DNA from: Leptothoe sp034932105
GTDB lineage: Bacteria; Cyanobacteriota; Cyanobacteriia; Phormidesmidales; Phormidesmidaceae
Direction: 5' to 3'
Length of the DNA: 64,000 nt
NCBI RefSeq assembly: GCF_034932105.1
Contig: NZ_JAYGIG010000114.1
Coordinates: forward strand, 189,174-253,173
Part shown: piece after piece, positions 42,640-50,855 of the stretch
How positions within the stretch are numbered: the stretch's first letter is position 1
How the letters are laid out: every line of letters starts with the position of its first letter
Translations under genes and position numbers: made by a program
The notes under the pieces: model-generated
Told to the model about the DNA's origin: nothing
The model's input: only the letters and a program-made list of their open reading frames with translations
Database searches by the model: none

Positions 42640-44139
42640 TTAGCGTTTGGATGGAGGAGTAGCTGATGGCATGAAGTCTTTGTTCATGGTAGGGAAAAGA
42701 GAGTCGGGTAATAAGGCTTGTTTAGAGAAGTCTGGATAGGCTTCAGCCCCATGCTCGCTGAGATCTAATCCCGTGGATTCGGCCCGGAGTGAGACCCGCA
42801 AACCAAAGCTAACTTGCAACAGGAACCAGCTTAAGAGGGTGCTTAGGCCCACAAAGGCAGCCACAATGGCGATGCCCGTCAGTTGGGTGATGACAGGTTG
42901 GATATTCCCCCCAGTCAATGCCCCAAGGGCCGGGCCTGATAGCTCGGTGTGCCAAGGATTAATGCCGGGACCAACACTGAATAAACCCACTGCCAATGTT
43001 CCCCAAAGACCGCCTACCAAGTGGACAGGTAGGGCCCCGACGGGATCGTCAATGTGCCAGCGATCAAATAAACCAGCTGCGAAGACAGCGCTCATGCCTC
43101 CGACAAAACCAATGATGATGGCGCTTACAGGGGCTACATAGGCACAGCTTGCGGTAATGGAAACCAACCCTGCCAATGTGCCGTTAATAATCATGCCGAG
43201 ATCGGGTTTACTGGTCACCAACCAGGACACAATAGCGGCGGCTACTGCTCCTGTAGAAGCGGCTAGATTTGTGGTGAGAATAATACGGCTGGCGGCGGCT
43301 GGATCCATGGCCATACTGGAACCGGCATTGAACCCAAACCAACCGAACCAGAGAATCAATCCGCCCAGGGTGGCGATCGCAAGATTATGTCCCGGTATTC
43401 CCCTCTGACCATTTTGGTCATAGCGACCCGTCCGTGGTCCTAATAGCCAAGCCCCTATGAGGGCGGCCCAGCCCCCTACACTATGGACTACCGTCGCGCC
43501 AGCAAAATCCCAGAACCCCATGGTCTGTAGAAAGCCACCGCCCCAAACCCAATGGCCCACCATGGGATAAATGATCAAGGACAGGATGGCACTAAAGGTA
43601 AAAAAGGCAAAGAACGAAATGCGTTCGGCTACGGCACCGGACACAATGGTGGCGGCAGCTCCTGCAAATACCAATTGGAAGAAGAATTTGGCCTCCAATG
43701 GGATCCCGACCCAGTCCAAGGAGCTGAAAACGCCACTGTATTGCTCCCCCGTCAGTGGGCTTAAGTCTAAGCCCCGTAAAAAGAACCCTGAGTAGCCGAT
43801 TACAGGGTTGCCATCCCCAAACATGATGCCAAAACCAATGGCCCAGAAACAGAGGGTGACTACACCAAAGACAATCAGGTTTTTGGTCAGTACGTTTACT
43901 GCATTTTTACTCTGGCAGAACCCGGTTTCTAGCATGGCAAACCCGGCATTCATAAAGAACACCAGCACTGCGCAAAATAGCACCCATATCGTGTCCAAAG
44001 TTACTTGGAGAGATGCAGGCAGAACCTCAGGCGTACTATCGGCAGCTAGTACAGCTCCGTTCCAAACCAACCAAATTGCAACGGCCAAATACAGAATAGG
44101 TTGCCACCCCATTCGATGCTGGCGAAATTGTCTCATCAT
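42640..44139 (-). CDS. amt: Ammonium transporter (Amt family)
   Basis: A 499-residue Amt with eleven membrane segments after a signal-like N-terminus (LYLAVAIWLVWNGAVLA). The channel's twin histidines are in VHSVGGWAALIGAW and LPVHLVGGLWGTLAVG, and MNAGFAMLETGFCQSKN and AFVGLSTLLSWFLL are family blocks. The C-terminal tail, GAEAYPDF and beyond, is a PII-contact region in relatives. Amt moves ammonium across the plasma membrane. An amt gene in cyanobacteria is usually under NtcA; a GTA-N8-TAC match is present 305 bp upstream, and a perfect inverted repeat lies at 44176-44215 in the leader. ATG start at 44139; ATG 44136 is equally possible. Confidence 0.95.
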   Translation of the reverse strand: MMRQFRQHRMGWQPILYLAVAIWLVWNGAVLAADSTPEVLPASLQVTLDTIWVLFCAVLVFFMNAGFAMLETGFCQSKNAVNVLTKNLIVFGVVTLCFWAIGFGIMFGDGNPVIGYSGFFLRGLDLSPLTGEQYSGVFSSLDWVGIPLEAKFFFQLVFAGAAATIVSGAVAERISFFAFFTFSAILSLIIYPMVGHWVWGGGFLQTMGFWDFAGATVVHSVGGWAALIGAWLLGPRTGRYDQNGQRGIPGHNLAIATLGGLILWFGWFGFNAGSSMAMDPAAASRIILTTNLAASTGAVAAAIVSWLVTSKPDLGMIINGTLAGLVSITASCAYVAPVSAIIIGFVGGMSAVFAAGLFDRWHIDDPVGALPVHLVGGLWGTLAVGLFSVGPGINPWHTELSGPALGALTGGNIQPVITQLTGIAIVAAFVGLSTLLSWFLLQVSFGLRVSLRAESTGLDLSEHGAEAYPDFSKQALLPDSLFPTMNKDFMPSATPPSKR

Positions 44140-44175
44140 GAAGAAGTGCTCTAGGACCGCACGTTGGATAGGTAC

Positions 44176-44215
44176 CGATAGACAGTATTGTGACGATGAA
44201 CATTACTGTCTATCG
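44176..44215 (-). promoter_or_regulatory. Perfect 12-bp inverted repeat in the amt leader
   Basis: CGATAGACAGTA (44176-44187) and TACTGTCTATCG (44204-44215) are exact reverse complements with a 16-nt loop, 37 bp upstream of the amt start. It can be an operator for a dimeric regulator or an RNA hairpin. It has no T-tract. Confidence 0.6.
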
Positions 44216-44336
44216 ATAGGCTACGTGCGAATGTTTAATACACCTATATTTCCCAGAGAGTGTTGTTTCTCCCATATGAGTGATCTGATGGATCGTGCTA
44301 AACCTTTTCCACGTTCAGAACTGTAGTTTTTTCGGT

Positions 44337-44375
44337 GGGAAACCTTCAGGTTTTAACTTGGACGTGGTTTAAACA
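44337..44375. repeat. Dispersed 39-bp repeat, copy 1
   Basis: This segment (GGGAAACC..., ending ...GTGGTTTAAACA) is nearly the same as 59770-59808, with about 35 of 39 positions identical. Both copies lie in non-coding DNA. A weaker relative may be near 8916-8950. Confidence 0.6.
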
Positions 44376-44443
44376 AAACTCAGAATCAGTTGGTTAATAG
44401 GGGCAATGACAACTTTGCGTAACAATACGATGGTGGTATTTAC

Positions 44444-44457
44444 GTAAGAGATTTTAC
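44444..44457 (-). promoter_or_regulatory. NtcA-like site GTA-N8-TAC upstream of amt
   Basis: The palindromic nitrogen-control consensus GTA-N8-TAC occurs here, about 305 bp before amt, overlapping the end of the EVE gene. On the minus strand a TATTGT follows after 16 bp, closer than the usual spacing of about 22. By chance about 16 such sites are expected in 64 kb, so the support is moderate at best. Confidence 0.35.
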
Positions 44458-44909
44458 GGTTTGGCCAAGGCTAAAATGCGTTTTGCTACTGTCTCGGTTA
44501 TGGGCATGACTGATAGACGATTTCCTCGTTTAACCACCTGAAGTTCGTCGGGGTCAAATTTGTCCTTGAGCTCATCGAGGCTAATGTAGTGCTTAAATGT
44601 TTCAACATAGGTAACCGTAACGGTATGCCAGCGGGGAGCTACAGGGGTAGATTTGGGATCGTAGTATTTGTTGGTTTGATCAAACTGGGTGGGATCGACT
44701 ACCATTTCTTCGCTAATTTTCATTAGGCCCGCAATGCCAGGGGGCTTGGTGTTGGAATGGTACAAGAAGGCGAGGTCCCCTAGGGCCATAGACTTTAAAA
44801 AGTTGCGGGCCTGGTAATTGCGCACACCGTCCCAGATTTCGTTGCGATCGCGTTCTAAATCATCAATGCTGTACACATCCGGTTCAGACTTCATTAACCA
44901 GTATTTCAT
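44454..44909 (-). CDS. EVE-domain protein
   Basis: A 151-residue EVE domain protein: MKYWLMKSEPDVYSIDDL at the N-terminus, WDGVRNYQARNFL, and GDLAFLYHSNTKPPGIAGLMKI are diagnostic. EVE domains have a PUA-like fold that can bind modified bases in DNA or RNA. Single-domain EVE proteins are widespread housekeeping-like genes. The gene start overlaps the end of tsaE by 26 bp (44884-44909), so translation is likely coupled. ATG start at 44909. Confidence 0.92.
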   Translation of the reverse strand: MKYWLMKSEPDVYSIDDLERDRNEIWDGVRNYQARNFLKSMALGDLAFLYHSNTKPPGIAGLMKISEEMVVDPTQFDQTNKYYDPKSTPVAPRWHTVTVTYVETFKHYISLDELKDKFDPDELQVVKRGNRLSVMPITETVAKRILALAKP

Positions 44910-45393
44910 CGCTTTTCAAGACCTTCCGTAGCTTGCTCCATTCCTCACTGTGCCAGTCCGCCGGCCAGCTGAGTGCAGCCTGGCGGCCAACACCCGCGTA
45001 AGTCAAATTAAGCCGAATTGGCTGTTCCGGCAAGTAATTTAGCCGCTCAGCCCACTCAATGACCAGTATTCCAGGCTCTACCTCTTCCCCATCCCAGTAA
45101 GTTTCCAAATAAAGACTATCCGCTGCTGCTCCTTCCAAGCGATACAAGTCCACATGGTAGAGCGGCACCCGTCCCGTCAAATATTCATTAATCAGGGTAA
45201 AGGTGGGACTATCGATGGTCTGCTCAATGCCTAACCCAGCCCCCAGCCCTTGGGTAAATGAGGTTTTACCACTCCCCAAGGGACCCGATAGCAATAGCAC
45301 GGTCCCTTGGGGCAACCGCTGACCCATCAGCCATCCGAGGTGATGGGTGGCCCTAAGGTGTGGCAACTGGATTGAAATAGCCATCGGCACCAT
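44884..45393 (-). CDS. tsaE: tRNA threonylcarbamoyladenosine biosynthesis ATPase TsaE
   Basis: A 169-residue TsaE, the small ATPase that works with TsaB and TsaD to make the t6A37 modification of ANN-decoding tRNAs. The Walker A motif is SGPLGSGKTSFTQGLG; DSPTFTLINEY and YHVDLYRLEG are the standard blocks, and ILVIEWAERL corresponds to the Walker B/WAE region. Length is normal. A second Met three codons in is a possible start. Partner genes tsaB and tsaD are not in the window. The gene is divergent from the ParA gene. Confidence 0.95.
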   Translation of the reverse strand: MVPMAISIQLPHLRATHHLGWLMGQRLPQGTVLLLSGPLGSGKTSFTQGLGAGLGIEQTIDSPTFTLINEYLTGRVPLYHVDLYRLEGAAADSLYLETYWDGEEVEPGILVIEWAERLNYLPEQPIRLNLTYAGVGRQAALSWPADWHSEEWSKLRKVLKSDEILVNEV

Positions 45394-45531
45394 TAAACTG
45401 AATGCGCCCTTAAAGCGAAACTAAAAAGCGGCACGACGAGGGTAGGGAAACCCACCTTGGATCGGCAACCCTCCAACTGTATCGTTAATCTAATAGCGAG
45501 TTCACACCGAGTTCAAGACAGGCCCCACGTC

Positions 45532-46140
45532 ATGATAATCACGGTAGCCAGCTTCAAGGGTGGCGTTGGTAAAACCACTACGGCCATTCACCTAGCCGCA
45601 TTTTTCCAAGGCAAGGGAAAGACGTTGCTGATCGACGCCGATCCTAACCGCTCTGCCCTAGGCTGGGCCAGCCGGGGAGAACTGCCCTTTGCGGTGGTCG
45701 ACCAGTGGCAGGCGGAAACCCAAAGTGATGTCTACGAGCACATTATTATCGATACCCAGGCCCGCCCGACTACTGAAGATTTAGCCGCATTGGCCAACTC
45801 CTGTGATTTGCTGGTGCTGCCCACCATGCCAGATATTCTGTCCTTGGATGCCTTGGTGCTGACCATTGAATATCTCAAATCGATCCAGACTAGTCAGTAT
45901 CGGATTTTAATTACATCTATTCCTCCAAAACCGAGCCGGGCTGGGGACGAGGTCAAAAAGCTCCTCAAGGAAGCCGACATTCCCACCTTTGACATTGGCA
46001 TTAGTCGGTTAGCTGCCTTTCAAAAAGCTGCCATGCAGGGGGTTCCGGTTTATGCGGTCAAGGACCAACGATCTGAACAGGGGTGGCAGCATTATGAGTC
46101 GGTGGGGAATGAAATTCTGAACCTCAAAAAATTGAACTAA
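45532..46140 (+). CDS. ParA/MinD-family ATPase, orphan
   Basis: From ATG 45532 the protein has 202 residues. The deviant Walker A motif is FKGGVGKTTTAIHLA with the signature Lys, then LLIDADPNRSALGW (A' Asp) and a short DTQARPTTEDLAALA switch. ParA-type ATPases position DNA or protein cargo by ATP-driven dimerisation on the nucleoid. No ParB or McdB-like partner gene lies next to it, and the neighbours are tsaE and a BI-1 protein, so the cargo is unknown. A TTG frame opening at 45457 would add 25 non-conserved residues. Confidence 0.9.
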   Translation: MIITVASFKGGVGKTTTAIHLAAFFQGKGKTLLIDADPNRSALGWASRGELPFAVVDQWQAETQSDVYEHIIIDTQARPTTEDLAALANSCDLLVLPTMPDILSLDALVLTIEYLKSIQTSQYRILITSIPPKPSRAGDEVKKLLKEADIPTFDIGISRLAAFQKAAMQGVPVYAVKDQRSEQGWQHYESVGNEILNLKKLN

Positions 46141-46221
46141 TAGGAAAGCCTGGTTGCCTGCTTCCCATAGCGCAGGGCAACCCCAAGAGATTGCCCCTAG
46201 GGCATGGCTGATTAATAAAAA

Positions 46222-46248
46222 GCCCTGGCCAAACGGTCAGGGCTTTTT
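46222..46248. terminator. Terminator between ParA gene and BI-1 gene
   Basis: GCCCTGGCC, a 4-nt loop AAAC, and GGTCAGGGC form a 9-bp stem (46222-46243), followed by TTTTT on the plus strand and preceded by AAAAA, so it can serve the convergent genes on both sides. Confidence 0.85.
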
Positions 46249-46340
46249 GCATGCTTTTTTTGATACCAGTTAGACTTGGATGCTGCTCAGTCCTAATAGA
46301 GGGAGGGCCTAGCGGAGGGAGGGCCTAACGGCGGGAGGGT

Positions 46341-47027
46341 CTAGCGGCGAGAGGACATCAAAATACGCAGGACATACCAAAACATGAGCATGACTGCGGC
46401 AAACAGTTCTAACGATGCGGCCACATGCTGGTTGGTGGCATAGCGATGCATGACGTTAGAGGTTTTGTACAGGATGGCGGCGGCGGCAAAGGCCACCATA
46501 AAGAAGGAAAAGAACAACCCTAGGGAGAAGCCAAACAGGAGGCTGCAAACGATCAGGCCCAGGGCCACCATGCCCCCCACTTTGAGGACACCGCCTAAAA
46601 AGGCAAAGTCTTTACCGGAGGTGAAGGCTACTGCCGTCAGGCCACCAAATAAAAATAGGGTAATGATTCCGGCGGTGGGAATCACGGATGGATCTGAAAA
46701 ATATGCTGCCATGTAGAGCAGGGGCGCAAAGATAATTGCCTCACCCACAACGTACAGACCTAGCCCCGTGTACTGGGTATTCACATCATCTGCTTTGGCA
46801 GCCATGTTACTGGCTAGATAACCCAGCAGAGCAAACCCACCGAGCAGAGCTAGCCAACCAAATCGGCCTCCACCGAGAAAGACATTGGCCAGTAGTTCTG
46901 CAATACCCAGCTGGAAAAACAAAAACTCAACAATCACAAACGCGCCCACTGCCCCAGCCAGGTGGGTGTAGGTACGCTTAATAAATTCTGCTCGCTCACT
47001 AGGACGAGCCTGGGCCACCATAACCAT
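46341..47027 (-). CDS. Bax inhibitor-1 (BI-1/YccA) family membrane protein
   Basis: From ATG 47027 the protein has 228 residues; AGGAGG lies 9 nt upstream, which favours this start over the GTG at 47033. Seven hydrophobic segments cover the sequence after the polar start AQARPSERAEFIKRTYTHLAG. Relatives act as pH-sensitive calcium leak channels or interact with FtsH (YccA). The C-terminal SLELFAAVMLMFWYVLRIL segment is typical. It is divergent from ppx with 337 bp between them. Substrate and role in cyanobacteria are not known. Confidence 0.9.
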   Translation of the reverse strand: MVMVAQARPSERAEFIKRTYTHLAGAVGAFVIVEFLFFQLGIAELLANVFLGGGRFGWLALLGGFALLGYLASNMAAKADDVNTQYTGLGLYVVGEAIIFAPLLYMAAYFSDPSVIPTAGIITLFLFGGLTAVAFTSGKDFAFLGGVLKVGGMVALGLIVCSLLFGFSLGLFFSFFMVAFAAAAILYKTSNVMHRYATNQHVAASLELFAAVMLMFWYVLRILMSSRR

Positions 47028-47364
47028 GAACACGTGCCTCCTAAGGGCAAAAATGATAAATCACTCGGACAGCATGGGTCTGTTTAAACTGCCCCTTAGG
47101 GATATCTCTATGTGATATCTCTATGTGATACCTCATTCAGAGGCTAACATAATTGCCTCTTATACGGTTTCTCCTGCGTTTTTATGTAAAGAATTGGCCG
47201 TTTATGGTCCCCATGGCAGGTCTACGGGATATTCAAGGAATTGTATTTTACGTTACAAAGTTGATGGTTTTAGGATATGAAGCTGCTGCTAAAGTCTTTG
47301 ATGTCTGATTTCAGTACAAGTACTGGAAATGTAGGATGATTAGCACATCGTCATAAAAACTACA
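47028..47364. other. Divergent region between BI-1 gene and ppx
   Basis: No gene in 337 bp. It contains a 13-bp tandem repeat (47101-47132) and, near 47312-47327, the palindrome-like CAGTAC-AA-GTACTG about 38 bp before ppx. Both promoters should be here. Confidence 0.5.
47101..47132. repeat. 13-bp tandem repeat, about 2.4 copies
   Basis: GATATCTCTATGT occurs twice in direct succession (47101-47113, 47114-47126) followed by GATACC. It is in the 5' region of the BI-1 gene. Confidence 0.65.
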
Positions 47365-49029
47365 ATGGTTGACTCAGCCACTGCTCCCCCAGGCCAAACG
47401 CTCTATCCTCCGCGCCTTTCAGAAACTTCGATGGAGCTCAGGCGATCGCTCCAGGGGGAACGAATCTTAGCTGCCATTGATGTGGGGACTAACTCAGTTC
47501 ACATGGTGGTGGCGAAAATTCAACCGGAGTTGCCTGCTTTTACGATTATTGGTTGCGAAAAAGATACGGTGCGTCTGGGTAACTTTCGTCCTGGTACGAA
47601 CTGCTTGTCAGACGAGGCTATGGACCGGGGTGTGGCGGCTTTAAAGCGGTGTAAACAAATTGCTGACAGTCATCAAGCCGATGACATTGTCGCCGTAGCC
47701 ACCAGTGCTACTCGGGAAGCCGCCAATGGTCAATTCTTTATCGATCGGGTGCAGCAAGAAGTGGGGCTGGAGATCAATCTGATTTCTGGCCTGGAGGAGG
47801 CCCGACGGATTTACCTGGGGGTCCTGTCTGGGATGGAACTCCATGGCAAACCCCATGTCATCATCGATATTGGTGGTGGTTCCACGGAGATTATTTTGGG
47901 GACTGGGGAACGCCATCGCTTTCTGAGTAGTACTAAGGTGGGGGCGGTGCGGCTGAATGCCCAGATGATCACCAGCAACCCAATTAGTAAGGAAGAATTT
48001 TTGCAGTTACAGGCCTATGTACGGGGGCGGTTAGAACCGAACATAGATGAGCTGAAAACGAAACTGGTAGCGGGGGAACCGCTTTCATTGGTGGGGACCT
48101 CCGGCACGGTTGAATCCCTGGCGATTTTAACGGCGATTGAAAAGTCAGGTACGTTACCTGCCCGACTGAATGGCTACACCATGACCATCGATGAGTTGGA
48201 TCGAGGCATTCAGAAGCTGCGGCGCATGAGCTTTAGTGAGCGTTTAAAGCTGCCGGAGATTTCGGCGCGGCGGGCTGAAATTATTGTGCCTGGGGCTGTG
48301 ATTTTAAGGGAAGCGATGCGATTGCTGGATTTGGATCGCATTACCATTTGCGAACATGCTTTGCGTGAGGGGCTGGTGGTTGACTGGATGCTCACCCACG
48401 GGCTGATTGAAAACCGAATGCAGTATCAGCAGTCGGTGCGGGAACGCAGTGTGTTGAAAGCGACTAAAAAGTATCACGCGGATACGGCCCACAGTCAACG
48501 GGTGGCTACATTTGCTTTGGCTTTATTTGATCAAACCCGAGGGGTGTTGCATCAGTGGGGGCCGCTGGAACGGGAAATCCTATGGGCTGCGTCTATGCTC
48601 CATAATTGTGGCCATTTTGTTAGCCATGGTTCTCACCATCAGCATTCCTATTATCTGATTCGGAATGGTGAGTTGTTGGGATTTACCAGTAATGAAATTG
48701 AGCTGATTGCCAACATTGCTCGGTACCACCGGAAGAGCACGCCCAAGCTCAAACATGAGCACTACAAAGAGCTGACGAAGGAAAATCGAAAAATTGTCAG
48801 TCAGCTCAGTGCCATGTTGCGGGTGGCGGTGGGTCTGGATCGACGACGGGTGGGTGCGATCGCAAAATTCCAAACCACCTATGAACCCAAAAAGCGCACC
48901 ATGACCCTGGGCTTTACCCCCACCGAGATGCAGGACAACTGTGAACTAGAAGTGTGGAGTGTGAATGACAAAAAAGCCTACTTTGAGCAAGAGTTTGATC
49001 TAAAGTTGATTTTAGAGCAAACCCCATAG
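47365..49029 (+). CDS. ppx: Exopolyphosphatase / GppA-type phosphatase
   Basis: A 554-residue Ppx/GppA protein. The actin-like ATPase fold shows LAAIDVGTNSVHMVVAKI (about 34-51), VATSATREAANG and HVIIDIGGGSTEIILGTG; the C-terminal part (about 330-500) is an HD-type domain with HNCGHFVSHGSHHQHS. The enzyme trims inorganic polyphosphate (or pppGpp in the GppA subgroup); the two cannot be separated safely from motif alone, but cyanobacteria usually have one such gene annotated as ppx. It is followed 22 bp later by a methyltransferase gene, probably in the same transcript. ATG start at 47365. Confidence 0.93.
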   Translation: MVDSATAPPGQTLYPPRLSETSMELRRSLQGERILAAIDVGTNSVHMVVAKIQPELPAFTIIGCEKDTVRLGNFRPGTNCLSDEAMDRGVAALKRCKQIADSHQADDIVAVATSATREAANGQFFIDRVQQEVGLEINLISGLEEARRIYLGVLSGMELHGKPHVIIDIGGGSTEIILGTGERHRFLSSTKVGAVRLNAQMITSNPISKEEFLQLQAYVRGRLEPNIDELKTKLVAGEPLSLVGTSGTVESLAILTAIEKSGTLPARLNGYTMTIDELDRGIQKLRRMSFSERLKLPEISARRAEIIVPGAVILREAMRLLDLDRITICEHALREGLVVDWMLTHGLIENRMQYQQSVRERSVLKATKKYHADTAHSQRVATFALALFDQTRGVLHQWGPLEREILWAASMLHNCGHFVSHGSHHQHSYYLIRNGELLGFTSNEIELIANIARYHRKSTPKLKHEHYKELTKENRKIVSQLSAMLRVAVGLDRRRVGAIAKFQTTYEPKKRTMTLGFTPTEMQDNCELEVWSVNDKKAYFEQEFDLKLILEQTP

Positions 49030-49051
49030 GGGGAATGAGCGGGAAGGGAAG

Positions 49052-49801
49052 GTGCTAACTGAATCTTGGGATACTGAGCGCTATCAAAACCAACACAGTT
49101 TTGTCTGGCAATATGGGACGGCTTTGATCGACTTGTTGGCCCCTAATCCAGGGGATCGGATTCTCGACTTGGGCTGTGGCACTGGCGAACTAACCCATGC
49201 CCTGGCCGCTACGGGGGCGACTGTGGTGGGCATCGACGCTGATCCGGCCATGGTGGCTAGGGCTCAGCAGCAATATCCTCAGCTATCCTTTACCGTGGCG
49301 GATGCTACCAATTTTCAGGTGGAGCAGTCGGTGGATGGTGTGTTTTCCAATGCGGTGTTGCACTGGGTAAAGCCACCTGAGAAAGCTGTGGAGGCCATTG
49401 CCCATGCCCTAAAACCAGGCGGCAAATTTGTGGCGGAGTTTGGCGGCAAAGGCAATGTGCAAAAAATTATTGGTGCGGTGGAAACCGTGAGAGAGCAGAC
49501 CAGCCTGAACCCCTGGTACTTTCCGTCCATTGGCGAGTATGCCCAGCTGTTGGAGCGCCAGGGTATGGAGGTGACCTTTGCCGTCCTGATCGATCGTCCC
49601 ACGCCCCTCAACGAGGGTGACCGGGGCCTAGCCAACTGGCTCAAAATGTTTGGCGGGGGTCTCTTAGCCGGACTGACCCCGGATGAGGCTGAAACCGTGT
49701 TGCGCGGTGTAGAAACGCTTTTGCGCGATCAGCTGTATGACGGGCACCAATGGATCGCGGACTATCGCCGTCTGCGGCTGGTGGCGTTGAAACAGGCCTA
49801 A
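49052..49801 (+). CDS. Class I SAM-dependent methyltransferase
   Basis: A 249-residue methyltransferase with motif I ILDLGCGTGELTHALAATGA, motif II VVGIDADPAMV, FTVADATNFQ and VDGVFSNAVLHWVKPPEKAV. The layout is like trans-aconitate methyltransferase (Tam) and similar small-molecule enzymes, but the substrate is not determined by the sequence. The GTG start is 22 bp behind ppx, with GGGAAGGGAAG just upstream as a possible ribosome binding site. Co-transcription with ppx is likely. Confidence 0.88.
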   Translation: MLTESWDTERYQNQHSFVWQYGTALIDLLAPNPGDRILDLGCGTGELTHALAATGATVVGIDADPAMVARAQQQYPQLSFTVADATNFQVEQSVDGVFSNAVLHWVKPPEKAVEAIAHALKPGGKFVAEFGGKGNVQKIIGAVETVREQTSLNPWYFPSIGEYAQLLERQGMEVTFAVLIDRPTPLNEGDRGLANWLKMFGGGLLAGLTPDEAETVLRGVETLLRDQLYDGHQWIADYRRLRLVALKQA

Positions 49802-50017
49802 GGTGCCAAGCTTCAACGGCTGGGTGACTCGTGGGCCATGGGAGAATCGTGCCAAAGGTTAGTCTGAACCAACCATTTTGGGAAAGCCTTTCCGTTATGA
49901 TGCAATGATGTAGCAGATCCATTCAGGATCTGTGGCATCATCTCCCTGACATGGCCCTGTAACCTTTTAGGACAGCCGCCGGACCTGGGCTATGGCACCT
50001 CACATCGGCATCACGGA

Positions 50018-50785
50018 GTGGCTGAAACTATGGTAAATGCAGTGCTAGAAAGCGCTTTAGATCTGGAAGCACTCAACCAAACCCTAAATGGCATGGATGC
50101 CGCTGAATTCGTTGCCTGGGGGGCTGATACCTTTGGGGATAGTCTAGTGATGAGTACCAGTTTTGGTATTCAGTCAGCCGTTATGCTGCACCTGGTGACC
50201 CAGGTGGTGCCGAATATTCCGATCATTTGGGTGGATACGGGCTACTTGCCGGTCGAAACCTATCGATTTGCTGACGAACTCACCCAGCGGCTGAAGCTCA
50301 ACCTTAAGGTCTATCAATCTCCCATCAGTCCGGCGCGGATGGAAGCCCTTTATGGACGACTGTGGGACCAAAATAATGTGGAGGCCTTCAACCGCTATGA
50401 CCAAATCCGTAAAGTTGAGCCGATGCAGCGAGCGCTCAAGGAGCTGGAGGCAAAGGCCTGGCTGGCGGGGTTACGGGCGCATCAAACCTCCCATCGTCAA
50501 AGCCTAGGCCGCATTGCCCAGCAAAATCACCTGTACAAACTGCATCCGATTTTGACTTGGCATTCGCGGGATGTGTATCAGTATTTGACTAGGCACGATT
50601 TGCCGTATCACCCATTCTTTGAACAGGGGTATGTCACCGTGGGGGATTGGCATTCTAGCCGGCCGTTAACGGATGCTGATGAGAATGAGCGCGACACCCG
50701 ATTTAAGGGCCTCAAGCAGGAATGTGGTTTGCATTTGCCCCAGACCCAGGGGGAAGCGGACAGTTTGAATTCGAGTTCGTTGTAG
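50018..50785 (+). CDS. cysH: Phosphoadenylyl-sulfate (PAPS) reductase
   Basis: A 255-residue CysH. It reduces PAPS to sulfite with thioredoxin in assimilatory sulfate reduction. The loop STSFGIQSAVMLHLV, WVDTGYLPVETYRF and the C-terminal catalytic cysteine in KQECGLHL are present. The four iron-sulfur cysteines (CC and CxxC pairs) of APS reductases are absent, so this is the cluster-free PAPS type. The GTG start at 50018 is taken; ATG at 50030 is an alternative. A 216-bp upstream region has only a small CAGATCC/GGATCTG stem-loop. It leads a run with lnt and an RluA-type gene. Confidence 0.95.
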   Translation: MAETMVNAVLESALDLEALNQTLNGMDAAEFVAWGADTFGDSLVMSTSFGIQSAVMLHLVTQVVPNIPIIWVDTGYLPVETYRFADELTQRLKLNLKVYQSPISPARMEALYGRLWDQNNVEAFNRYDQIRKVEPMQRALKELEAKAWLAGLRAHQTSHRQSLGRIAQQNHLYKLHPILTWHSRDVYQYLTRHDLPYHPFFEQGYVTVGDWHSSRPLTDADENERDTRFKGLKQECGLHLPQTQGEADSLNSSSL

Positions 50786-50855
50786 GGTGGCCTAGGGCCT
50801 GCTGATCAATGGGTAATGGGTTAACGAGCCAGCGGGGTAATGGTATGGCATTGGT

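Larger units (their letters stand above)
44140..44453. other. Upstream region of amt
   Basis: A 314-bp gap between amt and the EVE-domain gene. It holds the 12-bp perfect inverted repeat (44176-44215), one copy of the 39-bp dispersed repeat (44337-44375) and reaches the NtcA-like site at 44444. No gene is seen. Confidence 0.5.
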
